Source: Enterobacter sp. JUb54
GTDB lineage: Bacteria; Pseudomonadota; Gammaproteobacteria; Enterobacterales; Enterobacteriaceae
Direction of reading: 5' to 3'
Length of the DNA stretch: 64,000 nucleotides
Assembly: GCF_014298075.1 (NCBI RefSeq)
Contig: NZ_CP060418.1
Span: 744,001 to 808,000, forward strand
The notes under the pieces were generated by a model that was given only the letters and a program-made list of their open reading frames with translations, was not told the DNA's origin and ran no database searches. The number at the start of each line of letters is the position of its first letter. Position 1 is the first letter of the stretch. Shown one piece after another: positions 46,049 to 56,800 of this stretch. The translations under genes were made by a program, and so were the position numbers.

Positions 46049-49000
46049 TCAGTCAAAAATCACGGGGATATTGTTGATTTGCACCAGCGGTAATTGCTGG
46101 TCGCCGACGGAGCCAAACAGGGTCAGGGAGAAGGACATCCTGGCCGCCGTTGAGGCCTGCAGCGCGGCATGCTGATACCATTGCCAGACTTCCGCTGCTA
46201 TCTGGTCGGCAAGAGGCTGCGGTGACGTATTATTTATCTCCAGAGCGTTGATCATCAGGACCGGGGACTCCACCAGAAGGTCCGAGCCGGGACGCAATGG
46301 CCAGGCATAGTTCACCTGCAAATTAATCACCGGATCGATGCCCAGATTACCCACTTTGGTTAGCGGCGTGATGAGCTGCTGAATCATCTGTTGCAGTACG
46401 CCGAGGCTAATTGCCCCGGCGTGAACCGCTGGCAGGCTATCCCGTTCAATCAGGGGAATCATCACGTCGGGAAAACGCAGCGTATCGGTTTGATAGATAA
46501 ATAAAGTGTTTGTTTTTTCGTCACTCAACAATTCGTCGTTGCGAACGCTCCAGGCGGAGAACTGGATGCTCTGGCAGGTGAGAATAGCCAGAGGTTCCCA
46601 GCGCAGCACCGTGGTGGTGAAGTCCGGTCGCTGTTTTAACGTGCAGTTGATTTGCCACCACTCACCCTGTTTTGTGGCTTTGCTACGGTCTGGTGCCCAC
46701 TGGACATTCCCCGCCAGTTGCAGCGTGGGCCAGATAGCCGGATTTTGCCCGCCGTCATCAGTGCGGCCACGGAGCTGCAGCGTTTTATCGCTGAAACTGA
46801 GGCAAAAGTGATCGATTTCACGCACATTTGCCATCAGTGACATAGGCTGATACCAGTTCGTTGGCCAGTTGGTGGCAATGCCGCTGGTCAACTTGCAGAA
46901 CTCCTGCAGAATCGCGTCGGCATCCGGGGCGGGAGAGCCAGAGCTACTGGACAACTGCAACAGGCTTTCCAGCTTTGGTGCCAGGGCAGGCCAGGCCTCG
47001 GTAAAATGTGCCAGAGCGGCGAAAAGGCCATCCAGGATCGGGCCGGTTTGCTGATGGCTGTTAAGCTTCAGCGGCTGCCGGGCCAGTACGTTACGTTCGA
47101 CGTCAAAATAGAAATCATCCTGATCCTGCAGATCCAGCGAAAGCTGAGTCTGGTAACACCACTGCAACGCCTGGGCGATTTCATCAGCCAGTGAACCAGG
47201 GCTACCGGCGGGGGAATGCATCGCGACGCCCAGACCCTGCTGTGAAGCTAATACCGGCAAGGGAGGCTCAAACGGCAGCGGAATGGGGATATCAACCCTG
47301 CCTGGAGGCGAGGTGAGATCGGTGATCGGCATCGTGAGCTGTGTGGTTTCCGGGAGTACGAATTTTAGCCAGGTACTGGGGATGTAACCTTGCTGCTCCT
47401 CACTCACGGCAAAATCGTGCTGCAGATAGCTGACCTGGTATTCCAGTGGGAGCGAAATAAAGGATTGATCGCCCGGTTTCGCAACTGTCAGCAGGCTGGT
47501 GGCCCATTGCGTGCCGGAAGTCAGATCCAGCGTCACTGGCGTAAACTGATACAGATTGTTGCTATCGCCCGCCTGAAGCGGTGAACCTGCCGCAGGCTGT
47601 TGCAGAATGCCATACAGCTGCGGGGCTTTCTGGGGACTGGTGTCATCGGCGCTCCCATTAACCTCAACCTCGGCTGGGAACTGGACAACCGTCGACACCA
47701 TGTAAGCACTCGACAGGTTTTCCAGCAGCGCCTGCTCCAGCCTTTTCTGCGCGACACTAACATCGCCACCGTTGTCGATATCTTTTTGCAGCACCGACAC
47801 CAGCCCGGAAGGAATAGATTTTGCCAGCAGCTGCTTTGCATGCATCAGCTGGTTGTAACTGGCTGCATCAAGCCTGGCAATCGCCACGCCCATCTGTGGA
47901 GACATCACGGTATCAAAGGCGTTGAAGAAGCTTTTTGCCCAGGCATCCATATCGACGTTGTTGTACTGAACGCCGTCAACGAGGCTGTTACGTGGGCTGG
48001 TATTAAGGGGACGCAGCGCAAAATAGCGTGGATCGTTGGCGAATTGCACAGTGAATCCGAGGCTGCTGGCGAAGCGGACCGACCACAGCTCCTGGGAGGC
48101 ATCGCCGCTACTTCCGACCTGGACCCCGGCGCGCTGCGCCAGTTTGAGCTGGCCTCCCTTACCGTCAATGTTGCAGAAAGCCTGTTCGAAACTGCGGGCA
48201 AAGGGCGTGATATTTCCGCCATCATGTTGTGGACTGGCCTCGGGTGAGAGCTGTGCCAGTAGTGGGTAGGTAACCTCTATGATCTGCTGCAGCTTTTGCG
48301 AAACATTGCTGTCAACGCGAGCGGGATCGCGCCAGGCGCGGGCGCTGACGCCAATCGCCACGATGTCGTGTTCCTGCTGGGCCAGCAGGGTAAACGGAAT
48401 CGTGAAATCCAGCGACCACTGCATTTCGCCGTCGGGTGAGTAATGCGCCGGGCTGCCTGTAGCCTGGGCATTTATATAGTCAAGAATCTGTTGTGCTGCC
48501 GTCAGTAACGGACTTTGCAAATCACCCGGTACTCCCCCCTGAAGCAGGCTACAGGTCAGGGCATATTGGGTTCCACTGTCCGTCAGCTGCTGGCAAATGC
48601 GGCGGTATTTATCCCCCATTCGGCGCCACTGTTCACGTGGGTCGCTGCCTGGAGATGCCACGCTGTCAACGATATCCGGGTTAAAGGCCAGCCGGATTTG
48701 CAGACAGGCGCTTTGTGTGGTGTCCGGCACAAAGAAGAAAGTGCTCTGCAACCCAGGCCATTCTCCCAGCGCGATCAGTGGGTCACTGTAGAGCGGCGTA
48801 AAGCTGTCATTGTGCCCTTCGGTCAGCGGGTTGCCATACATATCACACAGACGAAATGCCAGATTCACCGTCTGGCCGATAAGCGCATAAGGATTTGTGC
48901 CAGGAAGCGCGCTGAACGGCAGAAGTGGCACCTGCTGTTGAAGCTGCCATGTGGCCGCCGGCGAAGTGGTTTCGCCGTTTTCCGTCGGGCCAACCGGCAG

Positions 49001-52000
49001 GCTCCACACCGAACCACGCCACTGCGGGCTGGCTTCAGTAATACGGTACTGCAGCAAATGGTAAAGATGATGCACCGGGATTGTTGCCGTCGGAGAGGTA
49101 TCGCCAGCCGGGGTCCAGCTGGCGGTAAAGCCAATATTTCCTGGTGCAAGCGTGGATTGCCAGACATACAGCGGCGTTCCGGCACTGTCATACGCCCGGC
49201 AGTTCAGGGCAGCGAGATCGTGCTGTGCCGTTATCCAGAGGCTGTTGTGGTATGACGCTAGCACCAGCGCATTGGCAGGCTGGGTGTCAAAATCGACGAC
49301 TATCATAAAATCGGCAGTGCCGGAGGAAGTGCCGTCCACGGCCTGCTGGTTTGGATCATTGGGTGAACGGTTTGACGCCGCGGTATCCGCGAACAGCGAA
49401 TCCGGTAATCCCTGTCCATCGGCAGTCTGGTAATAAAGGTAATAACCTGGCGCCCGCACGACGCTCAGTTCCCAGACGAGCTGCAGGAAATTCTCTACGT
49501 TACTCAGGCGTGCGGTATCGCTATCGGAGGTAAACGTGGCCCGCATCATCGTATGCATCAGGCTAACCTGCGCGACCTGATTCAGGGTCGACAGGTTCAT
49601 TTTCGCCAGCAGCACATCCGGCGAAAGCGTGTCTGATACCCATTCAGATTTACCCGGTGGCAGGTAGAGCAGTCGCAGTGATGCGTGGGAAAGATCGGCG
49701 TTTTGTAGTGCCTGATAAATAAGCTCGCGGGTTGTTTCATCGGTGCCGTTCAATTGATAGATCGGCGCGGTCTTAGCATGGTCTGGTGAAGAGGGCGAGC
49801 CTGGCGTTTTGCCCTGGGGCGTGGCCACCTGCGTCAGCGACAGGCGGATTTGCAGCGAGCCAAATGCATTGACTGGCGCATCGTCCGTATCATCATCGTA
49901 ACTGCTGGCTTCAGGTACTAGGCGTAAGGTGCCACCCGCCAGCGACTGAAGGCGGTTAAGCAGAGGCTGGGGGAAAATAAACAGCGTGCGCAGGGCGTCC
50001 GGGCTCTGCCAGGCCAGGCTGTTTTTCAGTTGATACCCGAGCGGGGCCGCGATAGCGCCGGGCAAGGGTTGAATCAGCAATGTACCGGGGGCGACCGGCG
50101 CGGGTGACGCAGGTGCGGCGTCAAAAATCCAGTGAGGGTCGGGGTTATCCGGTAACGCGGCAGGCACCGTAAACTGAGCTGTGGCGTTCTGTGGGCTTCC
50201 ATTCCCAAAACGTAACCAGTCGACCTCCAGGCCGGGAGTGAAGCTGAGCGTGGCCTGCGCATCTTGCGGGCTGCCGCTGACGGCAAACTGTTGCCCGGAA
50301 AGAACATACAGCGAAGAGGTTGGCAGACTGGTTATGTTGTCTGGCGTTACTATGGGCGGAATGTGAGACGGATCGGGAAGTTGCAGGCCGGACATCAAAT
50401 AGCGTGAACCAAACCCGGCGATGCTCCAGTACGCCAGTTTGTCGAGCAGTTCGCTAAGTTCTTTTGTGGGATTATCTGTGAGCCAGGCGAGATCCTGCGC
50501 ATCCTGAGTGATTAGCGGATTTTGCGCATCCATCCCGGCCAATGTCGCACGTTTGGCCCAGCGGCGGAGTGCGGTATCCTGCTGCTTTTCGTACTGCTTT
50601 GCATCTTCAATCAGGGTCGAGAGGGTGTAGCGCGCAATCATCAGGAAATAATCGCCGAACAAATAGCTGGCCATACTTGGGCCGTCGGGCGGGGTATCTG
50701 ATGCCCGCAGGCTGGCCTTCTGCTTGCCATCCGGGACGGATGGTCCTACCAGGCCGACATTATCAAAATAGATTTTTACCGCTTCCGTGTAGTTATTCGG
50801 GGTCAGATTGAAGCGGGAGAAATCAATGTCTATGCCGCTGGCCTGCAGATGCAATGCGTCAAACATTGGCAGCATAGCCGCCGTATCAAAGGGCGCTTCT
50901 CCGGAACCCAGCCCGCGGAGGACAAAGCGCAGGCTAGAGGCAAAAAAGGCGTTCAGTTTGTCAAGGAACCCATTCCTGCCGCCAAACTCCGGGCCAGGCT
51001 GCGCACTGCCGTTACCGAGCATATCGGCCACCTGTTGCAGCGTGACTGACAGCGGCCGATCTCCGCCGTTATCCGGCGCGAAAGTCAGCAGCCACTTCAC
51101 CAGGCGAATGATCATCTCTTCGTAACCGCTGGCGATCGCGGGAGAAGCCAGCGGTGGCTGGTCTGGCGAAGGGCAATCCATCACCAGCGTGGCAATCAGA
51201 TTGACGACGGGCGGGTGTTGCGCCTGCCACACAACAGTAGGCTGTAAAACAAAAATTACCTCAAGCTCAACCTGCGTTATGTCATCGGCCTGCCAGCGCA
51301 TCCACGGCGCCGGTGTGGCACGAAAGCGCGGAGGTTCCCGGACGTCGTGCAGCGGGCGAAGCGTATCGATCAGTTGGGAACGTTGCAGCGCGGCCAGAGA
51401 TTTAGCACGTGAGAACAACGCCTGCCATTCCTGCGAGTTGTTTGATAATGGACTTAGTCCTGGCGCAAGAGGACCGTTGAGCGAGGCAGGAGAGCCTTTG
51501 CCGATATGAAACGTGTGATGGACAGTTGTGTGGAAAGAAAGATGGATAGTAAAGAACACTACTTTCAGCGATACGCTGACTTTTACCGAAGCGGCAATCG
51601 GGATTATCGTTTGATAACCGCATTCAAAGGCAACGCCAGCGCTGACGCTGAAACTGACCAGCACAGAGGCTTTGATGATAGCCAAATCGACACAGCCCTG
51701 CAGCACGACGGAAATCGATGCGCTGCCGGCGAACCAGTAGTGATCCGGCTTATTGGCTATCGAGCTACCGCTGGCTTTCCATGCCAGCAGACCCTGGAAA
51801 CTGGCTGAGAGATTGACTTCCAGGCTGGCGCTGAGAGGCCCGGCATTGATACTGATCCCGGCCGTGACCGCGACGCCGATACCAAATTCAAGGATAGGGT
51901 TGTAGTTGACGCTTGGCAGCGCGCCGGGGTTATCGCCACTGCGTAATTTGGCAAAATAGAACCCGGCCCAGCCGGTAAGAATATCGAAGGAAACGCCTAT

Positions 52001-53041
52001 CGCGTTATTCGGCGTGACCGGCCAGCCGACGTTAATGCGAAAGTCGCCATTGGTATAAATCCAGGCGGAAAAACCGGGCAGGATGAGAATAAATCCCTCC
52101 AGCGGAATCCGTCTCATACCATAAGGCAGGCTCAGCGCACCGTAGTAGACCCCCAGATTAGGCCCCAGTTTTTGGTAGAGGATTTCAAACAGCAGGCCGC
52201 TGAAAAACGACGGCGGGCTGGTCATCGGAATGCTAATTTCGAGGCCGTACATCGCGGGATCGTTAAACAGCATCCGCAGGCGCAGTTCGCGCAAACGCAT
52301 ATCCGCTGCGATAAACCAATCGCGATCCGGTTGGTAAAATGTTTTTGCCAGCTCGGTAATAATGGTTTCAGGATCGCTACCCACCAGTTGGGTTTCCAAC
52401 TGATTAAAAATGATCTCCATCGGGTTGCCGCTGGCAGGAAGCTTCACCGTAGGACCAACTCGCTGGCCAATCCCAAGATAGTTCAACTCGAACGAGGAGA
52501 TAGAGTTCTGGGCGGGCAACGGGAAGGGGAAATTCACCAGTTGCTCTTTGCTTTTTTCTGGTGTCGGGCTGCCCGTTGCGAGCAGTGTATTACCGCTGCT
52601 GACCGTGGTTTTGATGCGTGCTTTTACCGTCAGGCCGTCGCCTGCGCCGTCATAGCCGATCATCAGGCCGAGAATCGTTATATCCGGTTCAATCGTGATG
52701 TCAAAAGGTCCTGCGTTGTAGTGAGTGCCGAGGTGCAGTTCTTCTGCAAGCGTGAGCTGTAAAAACGAGCTTGTATTGCCAGTGTTGCGATCTGGTGTGA
52801 CCCACAGCGAGGGAATAATCCCCACGCGCATTATCTGCTGCCATGGTCCTGGGGGGATCTCTGGCAAGCCCGTTCCAATCACTGTTTTCAACTGACTACT
52901 GAACAGATCCCAAATATCATTCAGGCAGATAGGCTCGACGGTACTAAGCGAAAACGAGACCGGCCCGCCAGCCACCCGCAGTGCGACGTCCATAGGCACC
53001 TTAAAGGCGCTCCCTGTAATTTTTAGAATGATATCAGTCAT
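46049..53041 (-). CDS. Giant 2330-aa beta-rich protein of unknown function
   Basis: A 6.99-kb uninterrupted gene. There is no signal peptide. Residues about 320-530 alternate hydrophobic and small residues over long strands ('DFRINVGWPVTPNNAIGVSFDILTG', 'LEFGIGVAVTAGISINAGPL', 'SVKVSVSLKVVFFTIHLSF'), suggesting a beta-barrel or beta-solenoid. Later parts contain a helical stretch near 'YLFGDYFLMIARYTLSTLIEDA' and 'GFGSRYLMSGLQLP', then beta-sandwich-like repeats. Linkers are rich in SP/GSP dipeptides. It resembles large uncharacterised DUF6603-like proteins, but I cannot confirm this. Its start has only a weak ribosome site, 67 bp after the 157-aa gene. No catalytic motif is seen. Confidence 0.8.
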   Translation of the reverse strand: MTDIILKITGSAFKVPMDVALRVAGGPVSFSLSTVEPICLNDIWDLFSSQLKTVIGTGLPEIPPGPWQQIMRVGIIPSLWVTPDRNTGNTSSFLQLTLAEELHLGTHYNAGPFDITIEPDITILGLMIGYDGAGDGLTVKARIKTTVSSGNTLLATGSPTPEKSKEQLVNFPFPLPAQNSISSFELNYLGIGQRVGPTVKLPASGNPMEIIFNQLETQLVGSDPETIITELAKTFYQPDRDWFIAADMRLRELRLRMLFNDPAMYGLEISIPMTSPPSFFSGLLFEILYQKLGPNLGVYYGALSLPYGMRRIPLEGFILILPGFSAWIYTNGDFRINVGWPVTPNNAIGVSFDILTGWAGFYFAKLRSGDNPGALPSVNYNPILEFGIGVAVTAGISINAGPLSASLEVNLSASFQGLLAWKASGSSIANKPDHYWFAGSASISVVLQGCVDLAIIKASVLVSFSVSAGVAFECGYQTIIPIAASVKVSVSLKVVFFTIHLSFHTTVHHTFHIGKGSPASLNGPLAPGLSPLSNNSQEWQALFSRAKSLAALQRSQLIDTLRPLHDVREPPRFRATPAPWMRWQADDITQVELEVIFVLQPTVVWQAQHPPVVNLIATLVMDCPSPDQPPLASPAIASGYEEMIIRLVKWLLTFAPDNGGDRPLSVTLQQVADMLGNGSAQPGPEFGGRNGFLDKLNAFFASSLRFVLRGLGSGEAPFDTAAMLPMFDALHLQASGIDIDFSRFNLTPNNYTEAVKIYFDNVGLVGPSVPDGKQKASLRASDTPPDGPSMASYLFGDYFLMIARYTLSTLIEDAKQYEKQQDTALRRWAKRATLAGMDAQNPLITQDAQDLAWLTDNPTKELSELLDKLAYWSIAGFGSRYLMSGLQLPDPSHIPPIVTPDNITSLPTSSLYVLSGQQFAVSGSPQDAQATLSFTPGLEVDWLRFGNGSPQNATAQFTVPAALPDNPDPHWIFDAAPASPAPVAPGTLLIQPLPGAIAAPLGYQLKNSLAWQSPDALRTLFIFPQPLLNRLQSLAGGTLRLVPEASSYDDDTDDAPVNAFGSLQIRLSLTQVATPQGKTPGSPSSPDHAKTAPIYQLNGTDETTRELIYQALQNADLSHASLRLLYLPPGKSEWVSDTLSPDVLLAKMNLSTLNQVAQVSLMHTMMRATFTSDSDTARLSNVENFLQLVWELSVVRAPGYYLYYQTADGQGLPDSLFADTAASNRSPNDPNQQAVDGTSSGTADFMIVVDFDTQPANALVLASYHNSLWITAQHDLAALNCRAYDSAGTPLYVWQSTLAPGNIGFTASWTPAGDTSPTATIPVHHLYHLLQYRITEASPQWRGSVWSLPVGPTENGETTSPAATWQLQQQVPLLPFSALPGTNPYALIGQTVNLAFRLCDMYGNPLTEGHNDSFTPLYSDPLIALGEWPGLQSTFFFVPDTTQSACLQIRLAFNPDIVDSVASPGSDPREQWRRMGDKYRRICQQLTDSGTQYALTCSLLQGGVPGDLQSPLLTAAQQILDYINAQATGSPAHYSPDGEMQWSLDFTIPFTLLAQQEHDIVAIGVSARAWRDPARVDSNVSQKLQQIIEVTYPLLAQLSPEASPQHDGGNITPFARSFEQAFCNIDGKGGQLKLAQRAGVQVGSSGDASQELWSVRFASSLGFTVQFANDPRYFALRPLNTSPRNSLVDGVQYNNVDMDAWAKSFFNAFDTVMSPQMGVAIARLDAASYNQLMHAKQLLAKSIPSGLVSVLQKDIDNGGDVSVAQKRLEQALLENLSSAYMVSTVVQFPAEVEVNGSADDTSPQKAPQLYGILQQPAAGSPLQAGDSNNLYQFTPVTLDLTSGTQWATSLLTVAKPGDQSFISLPLEYQVSYLQHDFAVSEEQQGYIPSTWLKFVLPETTQLTMPITDLTSPPGRVDIPIPLPFEPPLPVLASQQGLGVAMHSPAGSPGSLADEIAQALQWCYQTQLSLDLQDQDDFYFDVERNVLARQPLKLNSHQQTGPILDGLFAALAHFTEAWPALAPKLESLLQLSSSSGSPAPDADAILQEFCKLTSGIATNWPTNWYQPMSLMANVREIDHFCLSFSDKTLQLRGRTDDGGQNPAIWPTLQLAGNVQWAPDRSKATKQGEWWQINCTLKQRPDFTTTVLRWEPLAILTCQSIQFSAWSVRNDELLSDEKTNTLFIYQTDTLRFPDVMIPLIERDSLPAVHAGAISLGVLQQMIQQLITPLTKVGNLGIDPVINLQVNYAWPLRPGSDLLVESPVLMINALEINNTSPQPLADQIAAEVWQWYQHAALQASTAARMSFSLTLFGSVGDQQLPLVQINNIPVIFD

Positions 53042-53108
53042 GATCGGCCCATCAGTGAGTGGATGTGGGGATTAGATTCTCTGCAAGTCAGAACGACCAA
53101 ACCTCGGC

Positions 53109-53582
53109 TTACGGGCTAGTCGGCACAGTTTCTACTGAACCGATTTCCACGCCGATGGTCTCCAGGCTCAACACATTGAGGATGTTGATGGGAGTCTGGG
53201 GCGTCATGGTGACGCCAAAGCGGTACTCGCCGCTGGCAGTATTGACCGACAGCACGGTTATCGTGATGGCGGCAGCCAGAATGCCGTTTAGCGCATCTTT
53301 GATGTTTTTGATGACCAGCGGCGAGTCCGGGAGCTTGTTGATCATATCCCCCAGATCCTTCGAGGTCAGCGGCACGCCAAAGGTGTCTTTTAGCCAGTCG
53401 AGAAAGTTATTGATACTGCCCAGCGTCACCGGCTGCGCGAGCTGGAAGTTAATCCCTTTCTTGACGTTATCGATATCCTGGCTGCTGATCGCCACCGATT
53501 GCCCGTTGATAAGAAAGGAGCTGCTGATCGCTACCGTAATAGGATTTGTGGGAGGAGAACCCACCACCGCCAATCTAGTCAT
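53109..53582 (-). CDS. 157-aa island protein, unknown
   Basis: A small protein without a signal peptide. A beta-type start ('NPITVAISSSFLINGQSVAISS') is followed by a helical middle ('INNFLDWLKDTFGVPLTSKDLGDMINKLPDSPLVIKNIKDALNGILAA') and a beta end ('ITITVLSVNTASGEYRFGVTM'). The helix 'FLDWLKDTFGVPL' resembles 'VMSWLNQKYGLAL' of the 98-aa neighbour, perhaps a shared domain. AGAGGA lies about 7 nt before the ATG at 53582, which overlaps the preceding stop by 8 nt. It may be a small companion of the giant proteins; function unknown. Confidence 0.75.
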   Translation of the reverse strand: MTRLAVVGSPPTNPITVAISSSFLINGQSVAISSQDIDNVKKGINFQLAQPVTLGSINNFLDWLKDTFGVPLTSKDLGDMINKLPDSPLVIKNIKDALNGILAAAITITVLSVNTASGEYRFGVTMTPQTPINILNVLSLETIGVEIGSVETVPTSP

Positions 53583-53871
53583 CTTGCGTTCCTCTTGTGG
53601 TTGAAGGGGTACTGCCGGTTGTATCGGACTGGCGAATGACAATCCGAATCTGAGTCACGGTAAAACGGCTGCCTGAAAGCGGCTGCCAGTCGCCCTCGAC
53701 GTCAATGCTTTGCGGTAGCGGCGCGTCATCGGGCAATTTATTGACTGCTTTTTGCCATAGGGCGACCACCGAACGGCTCCAGCCAGCCAGCGGCAACAGC
53801 GGTAAAGCGAGGCCGTATTTCTGGTTTAACCAACTCATCACGTCGTTGACGACGTGGGATGTTAACTTCAT
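53575..53871 (-). CDS. 98-aa island protein, unknown
   Basis: A small protein starting 'MKLTSHVVNDVMSWLNQKYGLALPLLPL', mostly helical for 55 residues, then a beta part 'GSRFTVTQIRIVIRQ' and a Thr/Ser/Asp-rich tail. A near-perfect AAGGAGG five nt before the ATG at 53871 decides the start; an ATG eight codons earlier overlaps the 1201-aa gene's stop as ATGA but has no ribosome site. No known domain recognised. Confidence 0.75.
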   Translation of the reverse strand: MKLTSHVVNDVMSWLNQKYGLALPLLPLAGWSRSVVALWQKAVNKLPDDAPLPQSIDVEGDWQPLSGSRFTVTQIRIVIRQSDTTGSTPSTTRGTQDD

Positions 53872-53891
53872 CGCTGCCTCCTTCTTTCCAC

Positions 53892-56800
53892 TCATGGGCT
53901 TTTTTTCTGCGGCTGCGCACTGAGAAAACAGGCCAGATTATTGGTATTGGTTGCGACTTTTTGTCCCGGCGTTACGGCCCCAGCGAACACCAGAAAATCA
54001 ATCAGTACGCCAGGTGGGAAGCGATAGCCGAAGACGCTGAGCTGAATGTTATTGAACAGAAAGGCGTACACCGTCTGCTGTTTATCTTTGAGATCCACTT
54101 TCAACAGATTTGCTGCACCGAACGTGGTCTTCAGGATCCCTTCGAGTTCGAAACCGCCTGCACCTGCCGAGAGCTGTGGGAGTTGAACAAACAACGCAGC
54201 CGCGTCGTTATCCGGCACCGTCGCTGAAGGCCCCCAGCCAAGGATGACCTTGGCGTTAAGACGGGCGTTGGCCCCTAGCGCGCCCAATGAGCCGAGCTGC
54301 ATGTCATATTCCAGGCCATATCGAGCGGAGCTGGTGGCGTAGGAGACCGGCAGGGTGGCGGCGGGTCGCGGTGGCTCGGGTGAAGCGAGAGGTGGCAATG
54401 CGCCAGCAGTGGGCAGATGGCCTTCCAGTTGCAGAATATTGACGGTTGTCGCCCCCAGCGCGCTGGCGTTGAGCGGCTTGCCGTCGGTTGCGCTCAGGAA
54501 ACGCGAAAACTTTAGCGGGATGCTGTAAAGCAGGCTGTCGGGGCGGATAGCCTCATTTTTTGGCTGCACGTTCAGCGTGCTCATATCCAGGGTGACTTTT
54601 TTACTGTCAGAAATACAGTTGCCGGCAGCATCTAGCGTGAACTCAATGTGGGTTGTCAGTCCCGAAATAGGCAGGCCGGTGTTCTCCTGCCCGTAGGAAA
54701 AAAGATCCAGTTCACCGCTGATGGGGAAGGGGGTGGCGTTGAACCACAATTGCCCGCCAAGCGCAAACTGAGCTTTGACGCATGTCCTCATGGTCGGACT
54801 GCCGCTCGGCGTGCTGCTCACCGGTACCAGCGAGGCATTGTCAAACCGGATAGTTTTCACCACGTAGGTGGCGTCATTACTGGCTGGAACGATGTCGTAG
54901 ATAAAGCCATTATCACTGGTAAACACCACCCTGCCGACGCCGTCACTGGTGGTCTGGTATTTCCCTTTAATGCTCAGTGTATTAGGGTTGCTCGCCGTCG
55001 CAGGCGAGGGGTGAGAGCGCAAGGCAACATTGCGGCTGAACAGTTGGTTCAGCGTCAAACCTACGGTGGTATTGAATTGTGCTACAGCCGAGTGGCTGAA
55101 CACGACAATTAACGTTTCCACTTCATAGTCAACCACCTCCTGTTGCACCGCAGGGCTGGGTGGCGAGCTGTTTTCGTCATAAAAAATCACGCCAAAAAGC
55201 GATGACTTTTTGATATCCAGCTGGGCAGGAGATGCGCGGTGATCAAACATATTGCCCTGGATACCAACATGGTGGGCTCTCAGACCCCCGTTGATACCGC
55301 CGAGCAGCATTTGCAGGTCTGGCGGCATTCCGTTGCCATTGATGGCCGCGTTGAAAAACAGCACGCCGGTCCAGGCACAGTCATTCACTATGCGGTTGAA
55401 GTTTTCAAACGGGTTGTCTGGCGCATGAGCCTGGCTGCGGGCGAAGTCGATGGCCTCTATTAACGAGCCTGACACTTTGGCGGGGTCAGTGTTGTAACGT
55501 TGCGCGCCGGTCCACAGCGTGTGTTGTTGACACAGCTCTGCCAGCGTGGCGGTGGTGTTGAATTTAAACACCATAATCGTTTGATGCTCAGAGGTGCTGG
55601 GATCCTGTTCGCCAAAGCCCATATTGAACTGGAAGCCGCCGAGCCATGTCGTGCTGTCAAAAGCCCAGTCATCTCCCGGCACGGTGACGACATAAAAGAG
55701 CTGATTTTGCGTCAGGGTCAATGCCAGGTCGGTTGGCACGCGTGACGGTGAACCTTTCGATGAAAAACGCAGGAAGCTCTGTGGCTCAGGCGGGCTGGCG
55801 GCAGAGTGAGCCTCTTCCATTGACAGCGTCAGGCTGCGCAAGCTGCCCTGTTCATCGATATTAAATAATAAGCTTTGTGGCGTGGTGGCGCTGCGTAATC
55901 CTGGGTCGGCTTCGGTTGTGTTTTGCGGCATGAAAATCGGCCCGCCAGACTGTTCAGTTAGCATTCCGTGGCGCACGGCGCCGATGACCGTCGCCTCAAA
56001 ACGCATAAGATCGGTTCCGCTCCCGGCCAGGCTTTCATCAAGTCCGCCATAGGGAACCCAGGGGAATAGCACGCTGGTGGTGAATGTTTCCAGCAGGACA
56101 TCAATAGCTATTGGAAATGCGGCCCCGGCAATATCACCGAAAAAAGGGGCGGAAGCTGGCTGGCCGTAATATCGCGCCTCGGCGGGCAGGGAATACCACT
56201 GCGCCCACGAGGTTGTATAGGTCGCGTCGAGAATATCCCTGGCATCATGGGCGAGAGCATCCGGCGTGAGCTGGAGCGAAAAGGCCCCCGCTCGTGCAGG
56301 TTGATCGGCCACAAATCGAAGGATGTCGTCGCTGTTAATGCGAAAATATTCGCGGGTAAACAGCCCAGGCATGACCTGTAACGTGATGGTGGTTGACGGG
56401 GACTGGACTCGTGTCACCCGGTAATCACCGATCGGAGAGAGATAGAGTTCTCCGGGGGAAGGGGGGGATGAGACGACAGGGCGCCATGAGAATGCAAATC
56501 CTGCCCCGACGGTATCGGGGGCGGGTGTCTCCGAGGCCCACGGATCGACAGGCTGAAACCGCAGCGTTGCCCCGTCGTTGGCGTAGAAATAATCAGATTT
56601 CAGCAGAGAGGCCTGGTTTTGCCAGCTGATTTTTCCGATCCTCCCCGTCGTGTCGAGTTGAAAGCGTGTGGCGCTGGTCTGGCGTGGCAGCAGCGGATTA
56701 AGCCAGATCTCAAACGCGCAGTAACTTCCGGGCTGGAACGGCGTGGGGTCGTAGAGTGGATAAGCAAGCGTCTTATTCAGTTGCGTACCGGGTACGTAAT